NCBI GenBank assembly: GCA_028023455.1
Contig: JAQFVV010006835.1
Location: 60,001-124,000, forward strand
Reading direction: 5' to 3'
DNA from: Epiperipatus broadwayi
Taxonomy: Eukaryota; Onychophora; Udeonychophora; Euonychophora; Peripatidae
DNA: 64,000 bases
The position numbers and the translations under genes are program-made. Below, in pieces: positions 1-15,660 of this stretch. Numbering within the stretch: position 1 is the first letter of the stretch; each line of letters starts with the position of its first letter. The notes beneath the pieces were generated by a model. The model did not search any database. It saw nothing but the letters and a program-made list of their open reading frames with translations, and was not told the origin of the DNA.

Positions 1-791
1 TTTGGAAGCCATTAATAGGATTATACATGTCTGTTCATCAATATACGCTAATGAGCTAGCAATGTCTATAAGAATCTTTGATCTATGGTATAAACTTTGG
101 TAATATTGGGATCTTGTAATTTTATCAATATAGATAAATGTAAGAATGTCATTTTGTTCAATAGTCATCCAAGTCATGTGTAATAAATATGTACTGAATG
201 AGTTTGAACTCAAGTACACTATAAATAGATACTTATCTAGATTGAAAACCATCTAGTGGCGCTCATGGTAAAACACATGTACTTAGCTAAACTGAATAAA
301 GAGTGATATCATCCCTTTCCAACTTCATAATATTAGTTTTATAAAATATATTTTTTATAAGTTGTCATGAATAGCACCCGTGTGTGCATATGACCATGAA
401 TGGTCTTATATATTAGGAAAGAAGGATAGAAGGATTCTTTGTTAGAAGAATCTAGTATTGGAGATAAGCATAAGGCACTCCAGGAATCTCACAGTGGGTA
501 CTTTTATTCAGTTGCTATGTTTAATATTATTTTTATTAGATGACAATGGCCAGTATGTTTTATTGTTCAGATGACTGCCCCAATATATAAATAAATACCA
601 AGAATCTTTAATGCTGATATTTTCAAGTTGCTCAGTGATTCTATAATTTCTTTGTCTATGCTATGATGAATTGATATAGTTACAAATTATAGTTACAAAT
701 ACATATCTTTTATAATAATTTAATAATTACAAATAAATATTTATATTAATTTATAAATATTGTTACAAATGGCAATTGATAAAAAATTGTT

Positions 792-846
<55 letters not shown>

Positions 847-1508
847 GATTTTATCATGTATGTATTACAATTATTATTTAACCATTATATAATTTAATGA
901 AGTTAGAATTGATCTATTCCTTAGGGCAGATTAAAAATTAGTTATTTTATATGAGCATACATATTAGAAACCTCTTATAGATTTATTCTTCTAAATAAAT
1001 TTTAATTGAGGGAAATTTGGGATTATTACTTAGTACCATTTAGTTATGTGTACCCAGACCAACTTTTTTTGAAATAGGGATGGCCTCATTGACAATGTTG
1101 AATTATTTTAATCTCTATGTCTAGATTAATCAATTTTGGCTCAGTTGAGTCTTGGTGTTGTCTCACATTGATCGATATCTGCTATTTGCCTTTTAATAGT
1201 GTTAATTCAATAATATTCTGACAGACTGCATACACTTCTCAGGAATGCCCTTGTATTTGTCTCAGTATTTAGTGATTATTTAGTGTAAGGTTTGAGTTGA
1301 ATAATGATTAATTGTAATTGACAAAAGAATTACACATGAGAGATTTATAATTATGAATCAAATCATTTCATTTTGGTTTATTAAAGCATACTTAAAACTA
1401 ATTTTTATGTACTTATTTATGGTTTGTTATAAAATTAAACTATATATTACACAACTACATAGTATTATCCATCTACAGATCATGCAATATGTTATATGGT
1501 TTAATAAT
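1..1508. other. Unassigned AT-rich DNA with one (TA)n tract
   Basis: No recognisable coding sequence or repeat family was seen on either strand. It contains a (TA)n microsatellite at about 794-842. Open frames here are short and have the composition of random AT-rich DNA. Confidence 0.6.
794..842. repeat. (TA)n microsatellite
   Basis: An uninterrupted run of alternating A and T of about 49 bases, seen directly. It is one of many such tracts in the window. Confidence 0.95.
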
Positions 1509-2059
1509 AAGTCAGATGTCACATGACTTATATATAGCTTGCACTTACAAATATGTAAAATTAAGAGCATGCTAATATCTCTAAACAAGCTTTTTTTTTA
1601 TTTATTTATAAATGCTACTACAAGAGAAGACATTCAAATCATTTTTATCTTGGATTGTCCCCATCCCCAGACCAGTTTCAACCTATGGGTCTCTTCAGTG
1701 AGGAGTTGGGACATTAGATTTAAAAAACCAACTCAAGCAAAGCATTTATCTAAAAGTTAATTGTTAGAAGAAGATCTGAAACTTTTAGACATCTACATGT
1801 CTTTAAAGTCAGCTCTCCAACTGAAAAAATCATATGGGCCTGAACTTAATTCAGACACTCCATATATTAGTAGGCTTAGCCATTTAATTTAGCCAAAGCC
1901 ACAACAGCAAAATAATAATAGTAATAATAACAAGTCAGATGTCACATGACTTATATATAGCTTGCACTTACAAATACCTCTTGTAGTAGCATTTATCATA
2001 AATAAATAAATAAAAAAAGCTTGTTTAGAGCTATTAGCATGCTCTTAATTTTACATATA
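1509..2059. repeat. Interspersed repeat family C, partial tandem plus inverted copy
   Basis: A unit beginning near AAGTCAGATGTCACATGAC starts at about 1,510 and again at about 1,931, a spacing of about 420. After the second start the sequence switches to an inverted copy of about 1,553-1,620, so the locus is unit plus foldback. Two further tandem units with the same spacing lie at 10,905-11,590. Diverged relatives in the opposite orientation occur near 18,055 and 42,790. The unit contains short motifs that could be a decayed tRNA-like region, but this is weak. The family is not recognised. Confidence 0.75.
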
Positions 2060-5664
<3,605 letters not shown>

Positions 5665-7810
5665 TCTGCAAAATGGAGTTTGCTATTAACTGAAAGAAAA
5701 ACTATTGAAGTGGGCTAATTTCTAATATTCATTCCATATGCTCGTGCTGTTATTATAATATGATTCGCCGTATTGTAAACGAATATGGATGAACTCGCAT
5801 CAACATGCGTCTGCCACCATGGTGAGTTTTCTGGCGTCTTTTCTGAATAAAAGATCAAAAAATATCATAGCTTTTTTTCTCATTTGCCTGAAACTTCTTA
5901 AAAGTTGAATTTTCTTGAAACATAATAAATAAAGATGTGAATGATAGAAAAATAGATATTTACAATCATGGCATCCAAAACTAAACTAACGATTTTATTC
6001 TCAAGAGTCTATAAAATTATATAAAAATTTAAAAAAGGATATGTAAAAGCTGATAAGGATAAAAATTTCTTAGTAATGGATCCAGATTGCAATTAATTGA
6101 TAATTTTTTTAAATGTTACCTACAATTGAAAATCATTTTGAAATAATAAAAAAAAAGATTACATGTTTTTTTTTAAAAACTATCTAATATAAAAACATTA
6201 TCCAATATTAAACTGTTGCGAGACTGGGTGAGCTTAAAAAAGGGGAAGAGAAAATTGATTTGAAAACTGGATATGTATTTTACTACAATGACAAAAGGAT
6301 TGCTAGTCCAGGTGGAGTGGAATTCATAATAAATAAAAAGTGCATATCGCATACAATAACAATATGGTTAATATCAAATATAGATAATTTCAGAGTATGC
6401 TCAACAAGTGTAAAAATTATGCAGATGTAAAATATATTTTTTTTTATCAGATCAAACAGCATTTAAAAATTGTGATCGGAGATTTAACCGTGATTGAAAG
6501 ATGAAAGTAGTAGAGATAAATTTGATTATAGTGATAAAAATGATGGAGGACGCAAAATTGTGTAGTTTATATAACATGAAATCTGTATATTATGAATTAT
6601 TTTCTTGATAAAAATGTTAAATTTAAATGGATACGAAAGCATTAAAATAAGGATATAGCAGAAATGTGTTACATGTTAACTAACAGAAAATATATATTTC
6701 AAGATTGTGATGTTTTTAAATTGATTAGCGAATATAAATTAGAAATTGAAATAATTTTTAAATATCAATAGAGATTAAAAATAATTCAGACTTGAGTAGA
6801 AACTAATAAGAAAATAACTGATACTATATAAAGTACTCGCACAAATAATAACAGATAAAGAAGTAAAAAAGCAAGTTCCAAAAAAATTTATTCTGAGACA
6901 AGTTAAAGAGAAAAAAGAAGGAATATGAATATTTTAAAAGGGGTCAATTAAGAAGAATTTAATATTTAAAATATATAAAATAATTTGCCAAAAAGTTAAT
7001 AATGAAAAATATATAATTGTAAATTGGCAAATAAAACTATAGAAGTGAATAAAAGCTGTAAGTCTATACCATATTTTGGTATTGAGAGAAAACTTGTTTC
7101 TTCAATAAGAAGAAAAGTTGCAACTATTACTAAAAAGAGAAATGACATCGTGAAGTATATGGAAAAGTTTCACAAAGATTTATTACTGTAATTAAAGCAT
7201 GAAAAAGTATTTTCTGCTGTTTGCTATATCTCCTGAAATACTAATTATTTTAAACAGAGATGAGATGTGCAATTAAATCTATAATAGTAAATGTCTAGGA
7301 AATGAAGGAAATATTATTGATGCTTTAAAACAAACAGCTGAAGAAATAGAAAATTAGTGGCAAAGCTATATATCAAATGTTTTAATGATTGGTAGAATGC
7401 AGTAGTAATATTGAAATTTAAAAAAGGTGTTCAAGAGAGTGTTAGAAATACAGTTCTATCACTTCTAAACAAAATTTTTATCAAGATAATTACAATTTAT
7501 CTGCAATGAACTTCTGATTGTAATCAACTAAAAAAACAAGCTGAATTTAAAAGTGATTTTTGTACAGTGACACATCAAAATATTGAGATAAGTTATAATA
7601 AGGCCCAATGAATATGTGTATATGCTTTGTATTTGTAGATTATGAAATGGTATTTGATTCTATAAAGATTTTTGCTGTAACTAAAATAAGGTATGTACCT
7701 AGGATATTGCCATATTTTTAAAAATATTTATTAAAATAATACAGAAATGAACAAAAAATCATCTCATAATTAGAATATACTATTTATAAAAATAGATTGA
7801 AAGAATTGCC
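5665..7810 (+). mobile_element. Degenerate RTE-type LINE, 3'-truncated
   Basis: This is a heavily decayed RTE-family retrotransposon, recognised because it aligns piece by piece with the better copy at 13,930-17,447. The shared 5' UTR begins near 5,672 (TTTGCTATTAACTGAAAG). An endonuclease segment reading NLKTGYVFYY begins near 6,255; the other copy has NLKSGHVLYYE. Near 6,680-6,720 it reads LTNRKYIFQDCDV. Reverse transcriptase traces include AEEIEN near 7,340 and FVFVDYE followed by FDSI near 7,630-7,670, which is the motif A aspartate region. Stops and frameshifts occur throughout, so it cannot be functional. The C-terminal third is missing and PLE sequence begins by about 7,900. Confidence 0.85.
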
Positions 7811-7859
7811 ATATGATATTCAGGAGCAATTTTGGATTATAGCCTTATTTTTCTTATTT

Positions 7860-8704
7860 AGATAAAGTTCAAAATTATTTTCTAGAACTAATCATTTTGA
7901 AAGACAAGCTGTCATTATTTGGCATTGTGATACTAATATTTTATGACCAGCTTCCTTGGCATTATCCTAATTTGCTGTTTACTATTGTGTCTCTATTCTA
8001 AATTTCATAGAGCAGTAAATTATTGTTCAAGTAAAGAAGATTATGTTAAACAAATAGATTTAATAAAAAAAGAATTTATAAATAATGTTTATCCAAATAA
8101 ATTTATAAGCCTAATATTAGGTTATTAAAAAATAAGATAGATTATATAAATAAAAATGAAGAAGGAAAAAGTAGTAATAATAATATAGATAAATTAATTA
8201 TATAGGTATAAAGACAGAGAAATAACTATATAGTTAAAAATTTAAATAAAGTTTGAGGTAAAATAAATAAAAAAATTAATAATATAAGAAAAATTATGAT
8301 CAGTATTTTAGAAAATAAGAATATTAGTGATTATAATAAAAATTAAGATAATGAAATAATGGAATATATGAAATTAATTGTAAAAAGTGTCAAATTAATA
8401 TTATAAGAGTAAATTATGCAGAAGAAAAAAATTCAATATATAGAAGACTATTACAGTTTAAATATGATAAAATTTCACTGATTAATTTACATACATTAGA
8501 AACAGGGCATGAGTTTGGAAAGGATTGTATAAAGATGATACAATTTATAAATAAAAAAAGGATAGAAAAATAAAAAAAGCTATTTATATTAATAATATTA
8601 AGCCAGTATTAAATAGGGATTTGGGCCTGAAAAAAATTTTGATATAAAATAAATATATTTAATTATATAAAAACTAGAAAGAATGAGCTACTAAAAGTAT
8701 AACT
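7860..8704 (+). mobile_element. Penelope-like element remnant (RT thumb to GIY-YIG), left part
   Basis: In the + frames the RT C-terminal region of a Penelope-like element is visible. It has a HYP-like motif, then FHRAVNYC, then a helix ending in NNVYPNKFI (open over 7,943-8,128). PLE RTs usually show SxHP, RA and NGYP at these places. About 200 bases on, a decayed GIY-YIG region reads GIYEINCKKC near 8,360 and LETGHEFGKD near 8,500. Several stops interrupt it. A palindromic element inserted at 8,705-9,410, and PLE-like A-rich sequence continues after it. PLEs retrotranspose using an RT related to telomerase plus a GIY-YIG nuclease. Confidence 0.7.
7943..8128 (+). pseudogene. Penelope-like RT C-terminal fragment
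   Basis: A 61-codon open stretch in the RT thumb-like region. It reads FHRAVNYC, then a lysine-rich helix, then VYPNKFISLIL. The spacing of the RA motif and the YP motif matches Penelope-like RTs. The catalytic palm is not present here. It is a fragment, assigned by family resemblance and by the GIY-YIG trace downstream on the same strand. Confidence 0.6.
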
Positions 8705-9423
8705 AGAGTATATGAGCACAGACTTTCACATGACCCACCACTCTCCACTCTATCTAATAACACTGATACACTCAAGCACATATATGCTGAAAAGATAAAT
8801 AATCACCAATATATGTATTTCATGCTAAACCAGCAATCAGTTGGTCCAGATTATCATCTCCCACACATATATACTATAAGTGCTCAGATATATATTAAGA
8901 TAGACAATCTTCATACTTTAATGGACTGGTTCCAATCTACTACACACTCCAACTCTTCAACCGTTTATCCAATTGAAAATCTGATGATGGAATGCTCGAA
9001 GGCCACCCGGAGGCCAAGATTCTTGTCACACCATGTTGACCCAAGGTCAATCTGAACCCCACATGTACAGGACATAATTCCATCATCAGATTTTCTATTG
9101 GATGGATGGTTGGAGTGTGTAGTAGATTGGAACCAGTCCATTAAAGTATAAAGATTGTCTATCTTAATATATATCTGAGCACTTATAGTATATGTGTGTG
9201 GGAGATGATAATCTGGACCAACTGATGATTGCTGGTTTAGCATGAAATACATATATTGGTGATTATTTATCTTTTCAGCATATATGTGCTTGAGTGTATC
9301 AGTGTTATTAGATAGAGTAGAGAGTGGTGGGTCATGTGAAAGTCTGTGTTCATATACTCTATATTACATATATAGACACATGGTATGTATTAAGCCTGTG
9401 TTTCAGTTATTAAAAGTATAACT
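8692..9423 (+). mobile_element. Palindromic retroposon-like element, family P, with 13-bp target duplication
   Basis: The insert spans about 8,705-9,410. It is flanked by the 13-bp direct repeat TAAAAGTATAACT at 8,692-8,704 and 9,411-9,423, which splits a PLE remnant. The insert is a long head-to-head palindrome. The left arm starts TATGAGCACAGACTTTCACA, and the right arm returns the same sequence inverted up to GTTCATATACTC near 9,360. The right side alone continues into a tail of about 50 bases ending CCTGTGTTTCAGTTA. No protein is encoded; open frames across the arms mirror each other. The arms carry tRNA-like box A and B candidates. This is the same family as 42.2, 45.3, 53.4 and 58.9 kb. 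Confidence 0.85.
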
Positions 9424-9512
9424 GTAAAATTTAAAAGTTTGAATTTAGCAGTTAAGATTTAAGAGATATAAGTAGAAGATAGGTATAAAAATATGTTAAA
9501 AATAACATAGGT

Positions 9513-9697
9513 TAAATGTAAATTAGCGATCAGGCTAATGCACATGTGCTTTACAGATAACTATACATAAAGAATACTAACATTCTCAAACACAAGATAA
9601 AGTCTTTAGAAAAGATAGAATGAATCCATCTAACTTTTTGACCAAAACATTTAAGTATGTGCATTAGCCTGATCACTACTTTACATTTAGAATTTAT
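9513..9697. mobile_element. Short foldback (MITE-like) element
   Basis: An inverted repeat of about 35 bp with few mismatches: left arm 9,513-9,548 (with GATCAGGCTAATGCACAT), right arm about 9,657-9,697 (with ATGTGCATTAGCCTGATC). The interior is about 105 bp and non-coding. It lies in A-rich sequence that continues the PLE remnant, so it is a nested insertion. No clear target duplication was found. Confidence 0.75.
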
Positions 9698-9957
9698 CAA
9701 CATAGCACTGTATAAATACTTAATTAAATATAGGTTAAAGAAAATTATACATATTGAATGTTAATACAATGAATAATAATAATGTAAAGTATAAAAGATA
9801 TAATGTTAGAGTTAAATATATAAAAGATTAATAAGAGTAAAATAGAAAATAAATGAAACAAAAATAATATATAGATGATTATAGGAAGTATTAATTGATA
9901 AATATAAAATATAAAAAGATTAAAATATATCATATATAAAAAGGTAATTAAATAATG

Positions 9958-9959
<2 letters not shown>

Positions 9960-10039
<80 letters not shown>
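9960..10039. repeat. (TA)n microsatellite abutting a PLE fragment
   Basis: An uninterrupted alternating AT run of about 80 bases. It marks the 5' edge of the preserved GIY-YIG segment and adds a false Ile-Tyr stretch to the open frame. Confidence 0.95.
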
Positions 10040-10041
<2 letters not shown>

Positions 10042-10554
10042 GTTTATAGTCATGATTTGGATGATAAGAATTTTGTTGGTAAGGATGATGATTATATGTC
10101 TTTACCATTTAAAGCATCAATTTATAATTTGGTTTATAGGAATAGTCATTTTTTAGGTGGAAAGAAGGTTGCATGGAGGAAAGGTTCTGATTTGAATTCA
10201 TTACTTAATGGTTCAAAGCAGTCTATTGATAGTAGGTCTATCCCTGGTATTGTTTATAAAATTCCATGTAGTTGTGACAAATTTTATGTAGGCCAGACTA
10301 AATTTAGCCTTAATGAAAGGGTTAAGGTTCATATAAGTAGGGTTAAACATAGGTATCTTAACTCAGCTTTATATATTCATGAATTGATTACAGGTCATAG
10401 AATATTGTTTAACAATGCTTCGGTTATTTTTTATGAAAAGAATGAGTTAAAAAGAAGAATAAAGGAGACTTTGATGATAAAACTCCTTGATTCTGAGGCT
10501 ATCAATCTTATGAAGACTTCTTTTGATATTAAGGGAAGGTGGAGTTTGAAATGA
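10039..10554 (+). CDS. GIY-YIG endonuclease domain, Penelope-like element fragment
   Basis: About 170 codons stay open after the microsatellite; the first plausible internal Met is near 10,096. The domain reads GIVYKIPCSCDKFYVGQT at about 10,246-10,300, giving the GIY and YIG (here YVG) blocks with the paired cysteines typical of PLE nucleases. An R-x-H region follows (NERVKVHIS). Then come SALYIHELITGH near 10,365, which matches the conserved SAL..H....GH block, and a C-terminal helix with RRIKETLMI that holds a candidate catalytic Glu. In PLEs this domain nicks the target for priming. The RT part is absent, so the element is 5'-truncated. A weak copy of its last 45 codons and 3' UTR lies near 37,505-37,830. 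Confidence 0.8.
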
Positions 10555-10870
10555 ATTATGGGAAGGTTTGTTTGTTTGTATATATATATATATATATGTT
10601 TTCTTTGGTTGATTTTCACTTGAGAAGGTCTATTTGTAGTAGATGAAACCATGGTTGTGTAAGGATTTTGGTCAAATTTTGAATTTAATCTAGTATTGTA
10701 TTGTTTTATAGTTTTGCATTTTTATTTTTGCTAGTATAGTGTTAGACAATTTTGGTTTTGATATATATATATAATGTAAAATTATATGTTCGTGTATATT
10801 TATATTCATGTATTTGCATTATGTTTGTTATAGTTCTGAAGAAGATTGCTGGGGCAATTGACACTGTCAT
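10555..10870 (+). other. Penelope-like element 3' UTR with hairpin module
   Basis: The 3' flank of the GIY-YIG frame. A segment near 10,612-10,652 (TTTTCACTTGAGAAGG, then GATGAAACCATGG) recurs near 37,711-37,745, also after a GIY-YIG remnant, so it is part of the element. At 10,836-10,868 CTGAAGA is followed by a 6-bp stem (GATTGC with GCAATT), then GACACTGTC. This resembles a decayed hammerhead core, a module known from PLEs; here it is only suggestive. Confidence 0.5.
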
Positions 10871-10904
10871 ATTAGAATTTAAAAAAGCATTAAAAAAAGT
10901 AATA

Positions 10905-11590
10905 ATAAAAAATCAGATATCACATGACTTATATATAGCTTGCAATTACCAAAATGTAAACTTAAGAGCATGCTAACACTCTAAACAAGCTTTTTTTTTA
11001 TTATGATAAATGCTACTACAAGAGAAGGCATTCAAATCATCTTTATCTTAGATTGTCCCCATCCCCAGACCGGTTTTGACCTATGGGTCTCTTCAGTGAG
11101 GAGTTGGGACATTAGATTCAAAAAATCAACTCAAGCTAAGCATTTATCTAAAAGTTAATTCTCAAGACGAAGATCTAAACTTTTAGACATCTGCATGTCT
11201 TTAAAGTTAGCTCCCCAACTGAAAAAATTATATGACCCTGAACTTAATTCAGATACTCTATATATTAATAGGCTTAGCCATTTAATTTAGCCAAAGTCCC
11301 AACAGCAAAATAATAATAGTAATAATAAAAAGTCAGATGTCACATGACTTATATATAGCTTGCAATTACCAATATGTAAACTTAAGAGCATGCTAACGCT
11401 CTAAACAAGCTTTTTTTTTATGATAAATGCTACTACAAGAGAAGGCATTCAAATCATCTTTATCTTAGATTGTTCCCATCCCCAGACCAGTTTTGACCTA
11501 TGGGTCTCTTCAGTGAGGAGTTGGGACATTAGATTCAAAAAACCAACTCAAGCCTTTAAGCATTTATCTAAAAGATAATTCTCAAGAAGA
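10905..11590. repeat. Interspersed repeat family C, two tandem units
   Basis: Two units begin near 10,917 and 11,337 (TCACATGACTTATATATAGC), a period of about 420. Each holds a T-run after AAACAAGC, then CCCATCCCCAGACC, then GAGGAGTTGGGACATTAGA. The second unit ends after about 250 bases. It matches 1,509-2,059 closely. No coding potential was seen. Confidence 0.8.
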
Positions 11591-13604
11591 AGTAATAAAG
11601 TAATAAAAAAATAAAGTAATAAAGAACATAAATGATTTTAATATTATATCCAATGGTATTGTTTTTAAGTGTTCACTGCTTTTTTGTATATATATATTAA
11701 CTTTTTAGCATTCAAATATGTTTTGCAATAACTTATATTTAAATTTAAAAGTCGGTTTTTTAGTACACTTTAAATAAAAGCATTATTTATAAAAGATTAT
11801 ATACATATATTCAGTATTCAATTCTTATTTATGATTATTCCTTATTCAATTTTAAAATGAAGAAATGATGTCTGTGAAATATTTAAAAGAAAATTTTCAT
11901 GTATTAAAAATTGATTTTAATATTGTTTTGTTTAGGAGAAAGTTGTTTTAAAAATACTCTTAAAATGAAGGAAAATCAATTTTTTTTATATATCTAATTT
12001 AATTGACCACCATGCACTGAAAATTTATCAAACCAAGATCTTCTTTGAAATTTAATCCACCAATTATTGAAAAACCTTGAAATATTTATTGCCATATCAA
12101 ATTGACATCGATTTCCAAGGCATGTGTAAAATTTGAAGAAAAAACTAATTACAAAATTTACTCTAAGCAAACAAACAAACAAACGGAGTTTGTAAAATAA
12201 ATAAAAACATTTAAAAGAGTAGAATAATACACAATGAATTTTCTCAGAAAAAGAAAATAAGATTAGTAATCATGAATTAAAATAATTTATTATATGCTTT
12301 GTTCAGATATTTAAAAGAAATGGAAAGATAATAGATAAAATTAATTGTAATGGATGAAATAAATAATACAGTTTATCTTGGATTGAGTGCTTCTGGTAGA
12401 AAATCATGGTAATAGAAAGAAATATGTTTATGTATTTGAAAACGAAAGTTTTAAATTGATGTTTTTCCAGTTCTTGCTTATGTGAATACACTTCAAACAC
12501 TTAGTGAAGTATGACACATGCATATTAGGAGTAACATTAAGAGATCAAAAATGAAATACATTGGTGAGAGAATAAATAGCTACCAATGATATTAGTGAAA
12601 AAATATAGACTTAAAGGGAACTGAGCTGAACATGTTACCAGGAGGAATAGTATTAATAACTCATTGAAATTTTAAATTAGATCTCCAGAAATTATAAAAT
12701 ACCTAGAAGTAGATCTCATATGAGATAAATGGATGAACTTTCTATGTTTGTTGCCATAATATACAAAAAAAGTTTTGGGATTGGATAAGCTGGATTAAAT
12801 GTAGAGAGATTAAATAGTGAATGAAAATGATGATAATAATAATAATAATATATGTGTATGTATATAAATGAAAATACAAAAAAGGTAGGTCATTAAAAAC
12901 TTATTATTGTAAAAAAGGTTAAGATATAAATTTGCATATATAAAATTCTCCTGTCATTGTTTTTGATACAAATAGCTTAATATTTTTTATATAAGATTAT
13001 ACTTTAAGAGGCATTTTGAGATAAAAATTGCTCAAGATAACAGGTGTAAATATTTATATCCATTTAAACAATAATTTTTTAATTAAAAATAAATAATTTT
13101 AACTTTTGTTAAACTTTCTTTTTTTAAGAAGAATTCACATGCACAAAACATATCTATATGTTTTACCAATATCATTAGGATATTAAGTTTTCTACTTGAA
13201 GATAGGTGAAATTAAGGTTAAAAGAAAAGTATAGCATTAATCATCGGTGATATTTTACGATAATATTTATTTATTTTTTTCACATATTTTTATATAATAT
13301 TTAAAGTTATATTGTAAACATTAATGATTTTTTCTCATTAGTAATATTCGTTAAAGAGAAATTAAATCAACTAATTGAAGTAAAAATATTTGCACAATTT
13401 AATGTTTATGTTAGTTTTTTAGTCAGATAAGAATGCTTTATTTTTATTTATAATTATATCAATTAATTATATACTAACATTATAACATGCTGATTACAAA
13501 TTGTTCAGTTTTCCGGAAAGAAAACTCTTTTTTATAGAAAAGCAAACACTACAAACAGGTGCAGATTCTGACAAGTTTAAATAAACAAGAATTAATAAAT
13601 CTTT
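11591..13604. other. Unassigned AT-rich DNA
   Basis: No gene or repeat family was recognised. It contains a short (TAA)n-like stretch near 12,833-12,850. Open frames of 60-65 codons lack any motif. Confidence 0.55.
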
Positions 13605-13915
13605 CACTAATATGAGTATTGAATGTCTTTAGAAAAAAATAATTTTGTTTAAATATTGCAAATATTTTTAACTGTTAGTAATAGCACACAGGTTAGTATA
13701 CACACAACATTTTGAGAAGTATTTCCCCCCTCTTTTTTAGGTGTTGCTGTGTTCAGTGACAGTAGTAGCATGGGAATCAAACCTGGACTCTTAGATTCTT
13801 ATGTATTTAATTTTAAAATAACACTTGAACCAACTGAGTCATCCTACTAAACGCAACAAATAGTAAAAATTTCATATATTTATCTATAAGGTTTCTCCTG
13901 ATTTTGCAAAAAAAG
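13605..13915 (-). mobile_element. tRNA-like SINE, family A, single arm
   Basis: Read on the minus strand, about 13,846-13,770 looks like a tRNA: a box A-like ACTCAGTTGG, then about 45 bases, then a box B-like GGTTTGATTCCC. Downstream in the same sense are the family hallmarks near 13,720 (AAAAAGAGG with a partner stem) and a 3' region ending near 13,610 with CTAAAGACATTCAATACTCAT. The same sequence forms long palindromes at 29,855-30,512 and 39,268-39,820. It lies immediately beyond the 3' end of the RTE copy. Confidence 0.7.
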
Positions 13916-14093
13916 GGTTTATTCATTATCAATAATCATCATCATCATTAACCATTATCAATCCACTGCAGGATGAAGGTCTCTCCAAGTTCAGTCCATC
14001 ATCTCTGATATTTAGCCTCTCTTCTCCATATCACTCCTGCACACTTTCTTATTTCATCCATCCATTTCACATGTGGTCTCTTTCTGGGTCTTT

Positions 14094-14387
14094 TCAATCT
14101 CTTGAAATCCAGTTTAAGATTTCAATTGTCCATATATTATCGTCTCTTCTAGCAATATGTCCAGCCCAATACCAGTCTTTTAATTTTTCAATGAGGTCAG
14201 CAACACCTGTTTGTTCTCTTACCCATATATTGTGTTTTCGATCTCTTCTTGTTACTCCCAACATGCAACTTTCCATACTTCTTTGAGTGGCCTGAAGTCT
14301 CTGTATTGCTCTTCTATTAAGCATCCAAGTCTGAGATCCATAAATAAGAACTGGTAAAACATATTTATTAAAAACCTTCCTTTTCAA
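14094..14387 (-). pseudogene. RTE ORF, C-terminal region after the RT domain
   Basis: 98 codons open. The reading includes YGSQTW, then LQATQRSMES, MLGVTRRDRKHN, REQTGVADLIEKLK and WAGHIARRDDNIW. This is the conserved C-terminal block of RTE/BovB-like polyproteins, whose usual pattern is RxxAxQRxMER, MLGVxxRDR and WAGHxARRxDxRW. It is separated from the RT piece by about 140 bases with frameshifts. Confidence 0.85.
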
Positions 14388-14528
14388 ACAACATTAGTAT
14401 ATTTTCTTTTAGTATCAAGTTATTTCTACCAACCAAGTTTAATTCTATGATTAATTTCATCCATTATGTTTCCATCTGTATTAATAATCTGACCAAAGTA
14501 TTTGTAACTGTTAACTTCTTCTAACTCA

Positions 14529-15660
14529 TCATAATATTTTTATATTTTGAAAAAATCCATTAAACATTACTTTACTCTTTTTAACATTTATCTTTAGGCA
14601 TACTTTCCTACTTTCATTTGATAACTCCTGCAACATTTCCTGCAGCTCTAAAGCATTATTTGCAAAAACAACTACATCATCTGCAAAATCTAAATGACTT
14701 AAATAATATCCATATACTTTCACTCACTGCTGTGAAAAGTTTTGAAGATATGGAGTACTCTGGTTTACACCCTTCTCAATGTTGACTTTCCTAGTATCAT
14801 TATGTAATCTAATTGCTTCTGTTGCATTTTTATAAATATTATTTAAAATATGACGATATCCTGGATTTATACCTTGATGAACCAATGCTTTAATCACTGA
14901 ATAAATGTTTATAGAATCAAATGCCTTTTCATAATCTACAAATACAAAGCATAATGGCAACTCATATTTATTTGTTCTTTCTATAAATTCTCTCAATACC
15001 TGGATATGATCTACTGTACTAAAACCACTTTTAAATCCAGCTTGTTCATTTGGTTGGTAGAAATCCAATGTTCTTTGTAGATGAGTTGTAATTATCTTGG
15101 TAAAAATTTTGTATAAAACTGATAAAAGGCTGATAGGTCTGTAATTTCTAATATCTTCTTTATCACCTTTTTAAAATATTAATATTAATACTGCATTCTT
15201 CCAGTCATCTGGTACATCTTCATCATTTAGACATTTGGTATATAACTTTGCTAAAAAAAATTCTATTTCTTCACCTGCTTCTTTTAATATATCAATTATA
15301 ATTCCATCATTATCTGGAGCCTTTCCTTTCTTCAGACATTTAATTGCATGTCTCACATCTTCATTTAACATTCTGGGTCATTCAGAAGATGTAATAGATA
15401 TAGGAGGTACTTGTTCTTTATTACTATATAATTCTTGATAAAAGTCTTCTACCGATTTCATGATGTCATCTCTCTTTTTAGTAATAATTCCATCCTTTTT
15501 CTTATTGCAGATATACATTTTCTACCAATACCAATATGTTGTTTTACACTCTCTAGATTTTTATTCTCTTTTACAGCTTTTCTTGCTAGTTTAGTTATAC
15601 TTTTTTATATCATATTCAACTCTTTTCCACACCATTTTACAAAATTTGAGATATTCAATC
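14529..15660 (-). pseudogene. RTE reverse transcriptase domain (broken)
   Basis: RT motifs appear in order on the minus strand. They are GKAPDNDGI near 15,320; DWKNAVLI near 15,200; NYRPISLL near 15,140; FVFVDYEKAFDS near 14,930, with the motif A aspartate intact; GVNQ near 14,760 as the start of motif B; and HLDFADDVVVFA near 14,680, with the FADD catalytic pair intact. The frame stops at 14,724, between motif B and FADD. The spacing there is shorter than in intact RTEs, which suggests a small deletion as well. The fragment is non-functional but well recognisable. Confidence 0.88.

Noticed and set aside
8813-9252. Two similar open frames on opposite strands
   Set aside because: They are mirror translations of the two arms of a palindromic element, not genes.
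9745-10053. Minus-strand open frame of 102 codons
   Set aside because: It consists of the TA microsatellite plus low-complexity AT-rich DNA opposite a PLE region.
12833-12852. Another RTE 3' tail near GATGATAATAATAATAAT
   Set aside because: The sequence before the repeat does not match the RTE 3' end.
14071-14286. Plus-strand frame opposite the RTE C-terminal region
   Set aside because: It is the shadow of the minus-strand RTE coding sequence. The same applies to the + frames at 15,235-15,668 and 16,307-16,540, and to the minus frame at 62,524-62,859.
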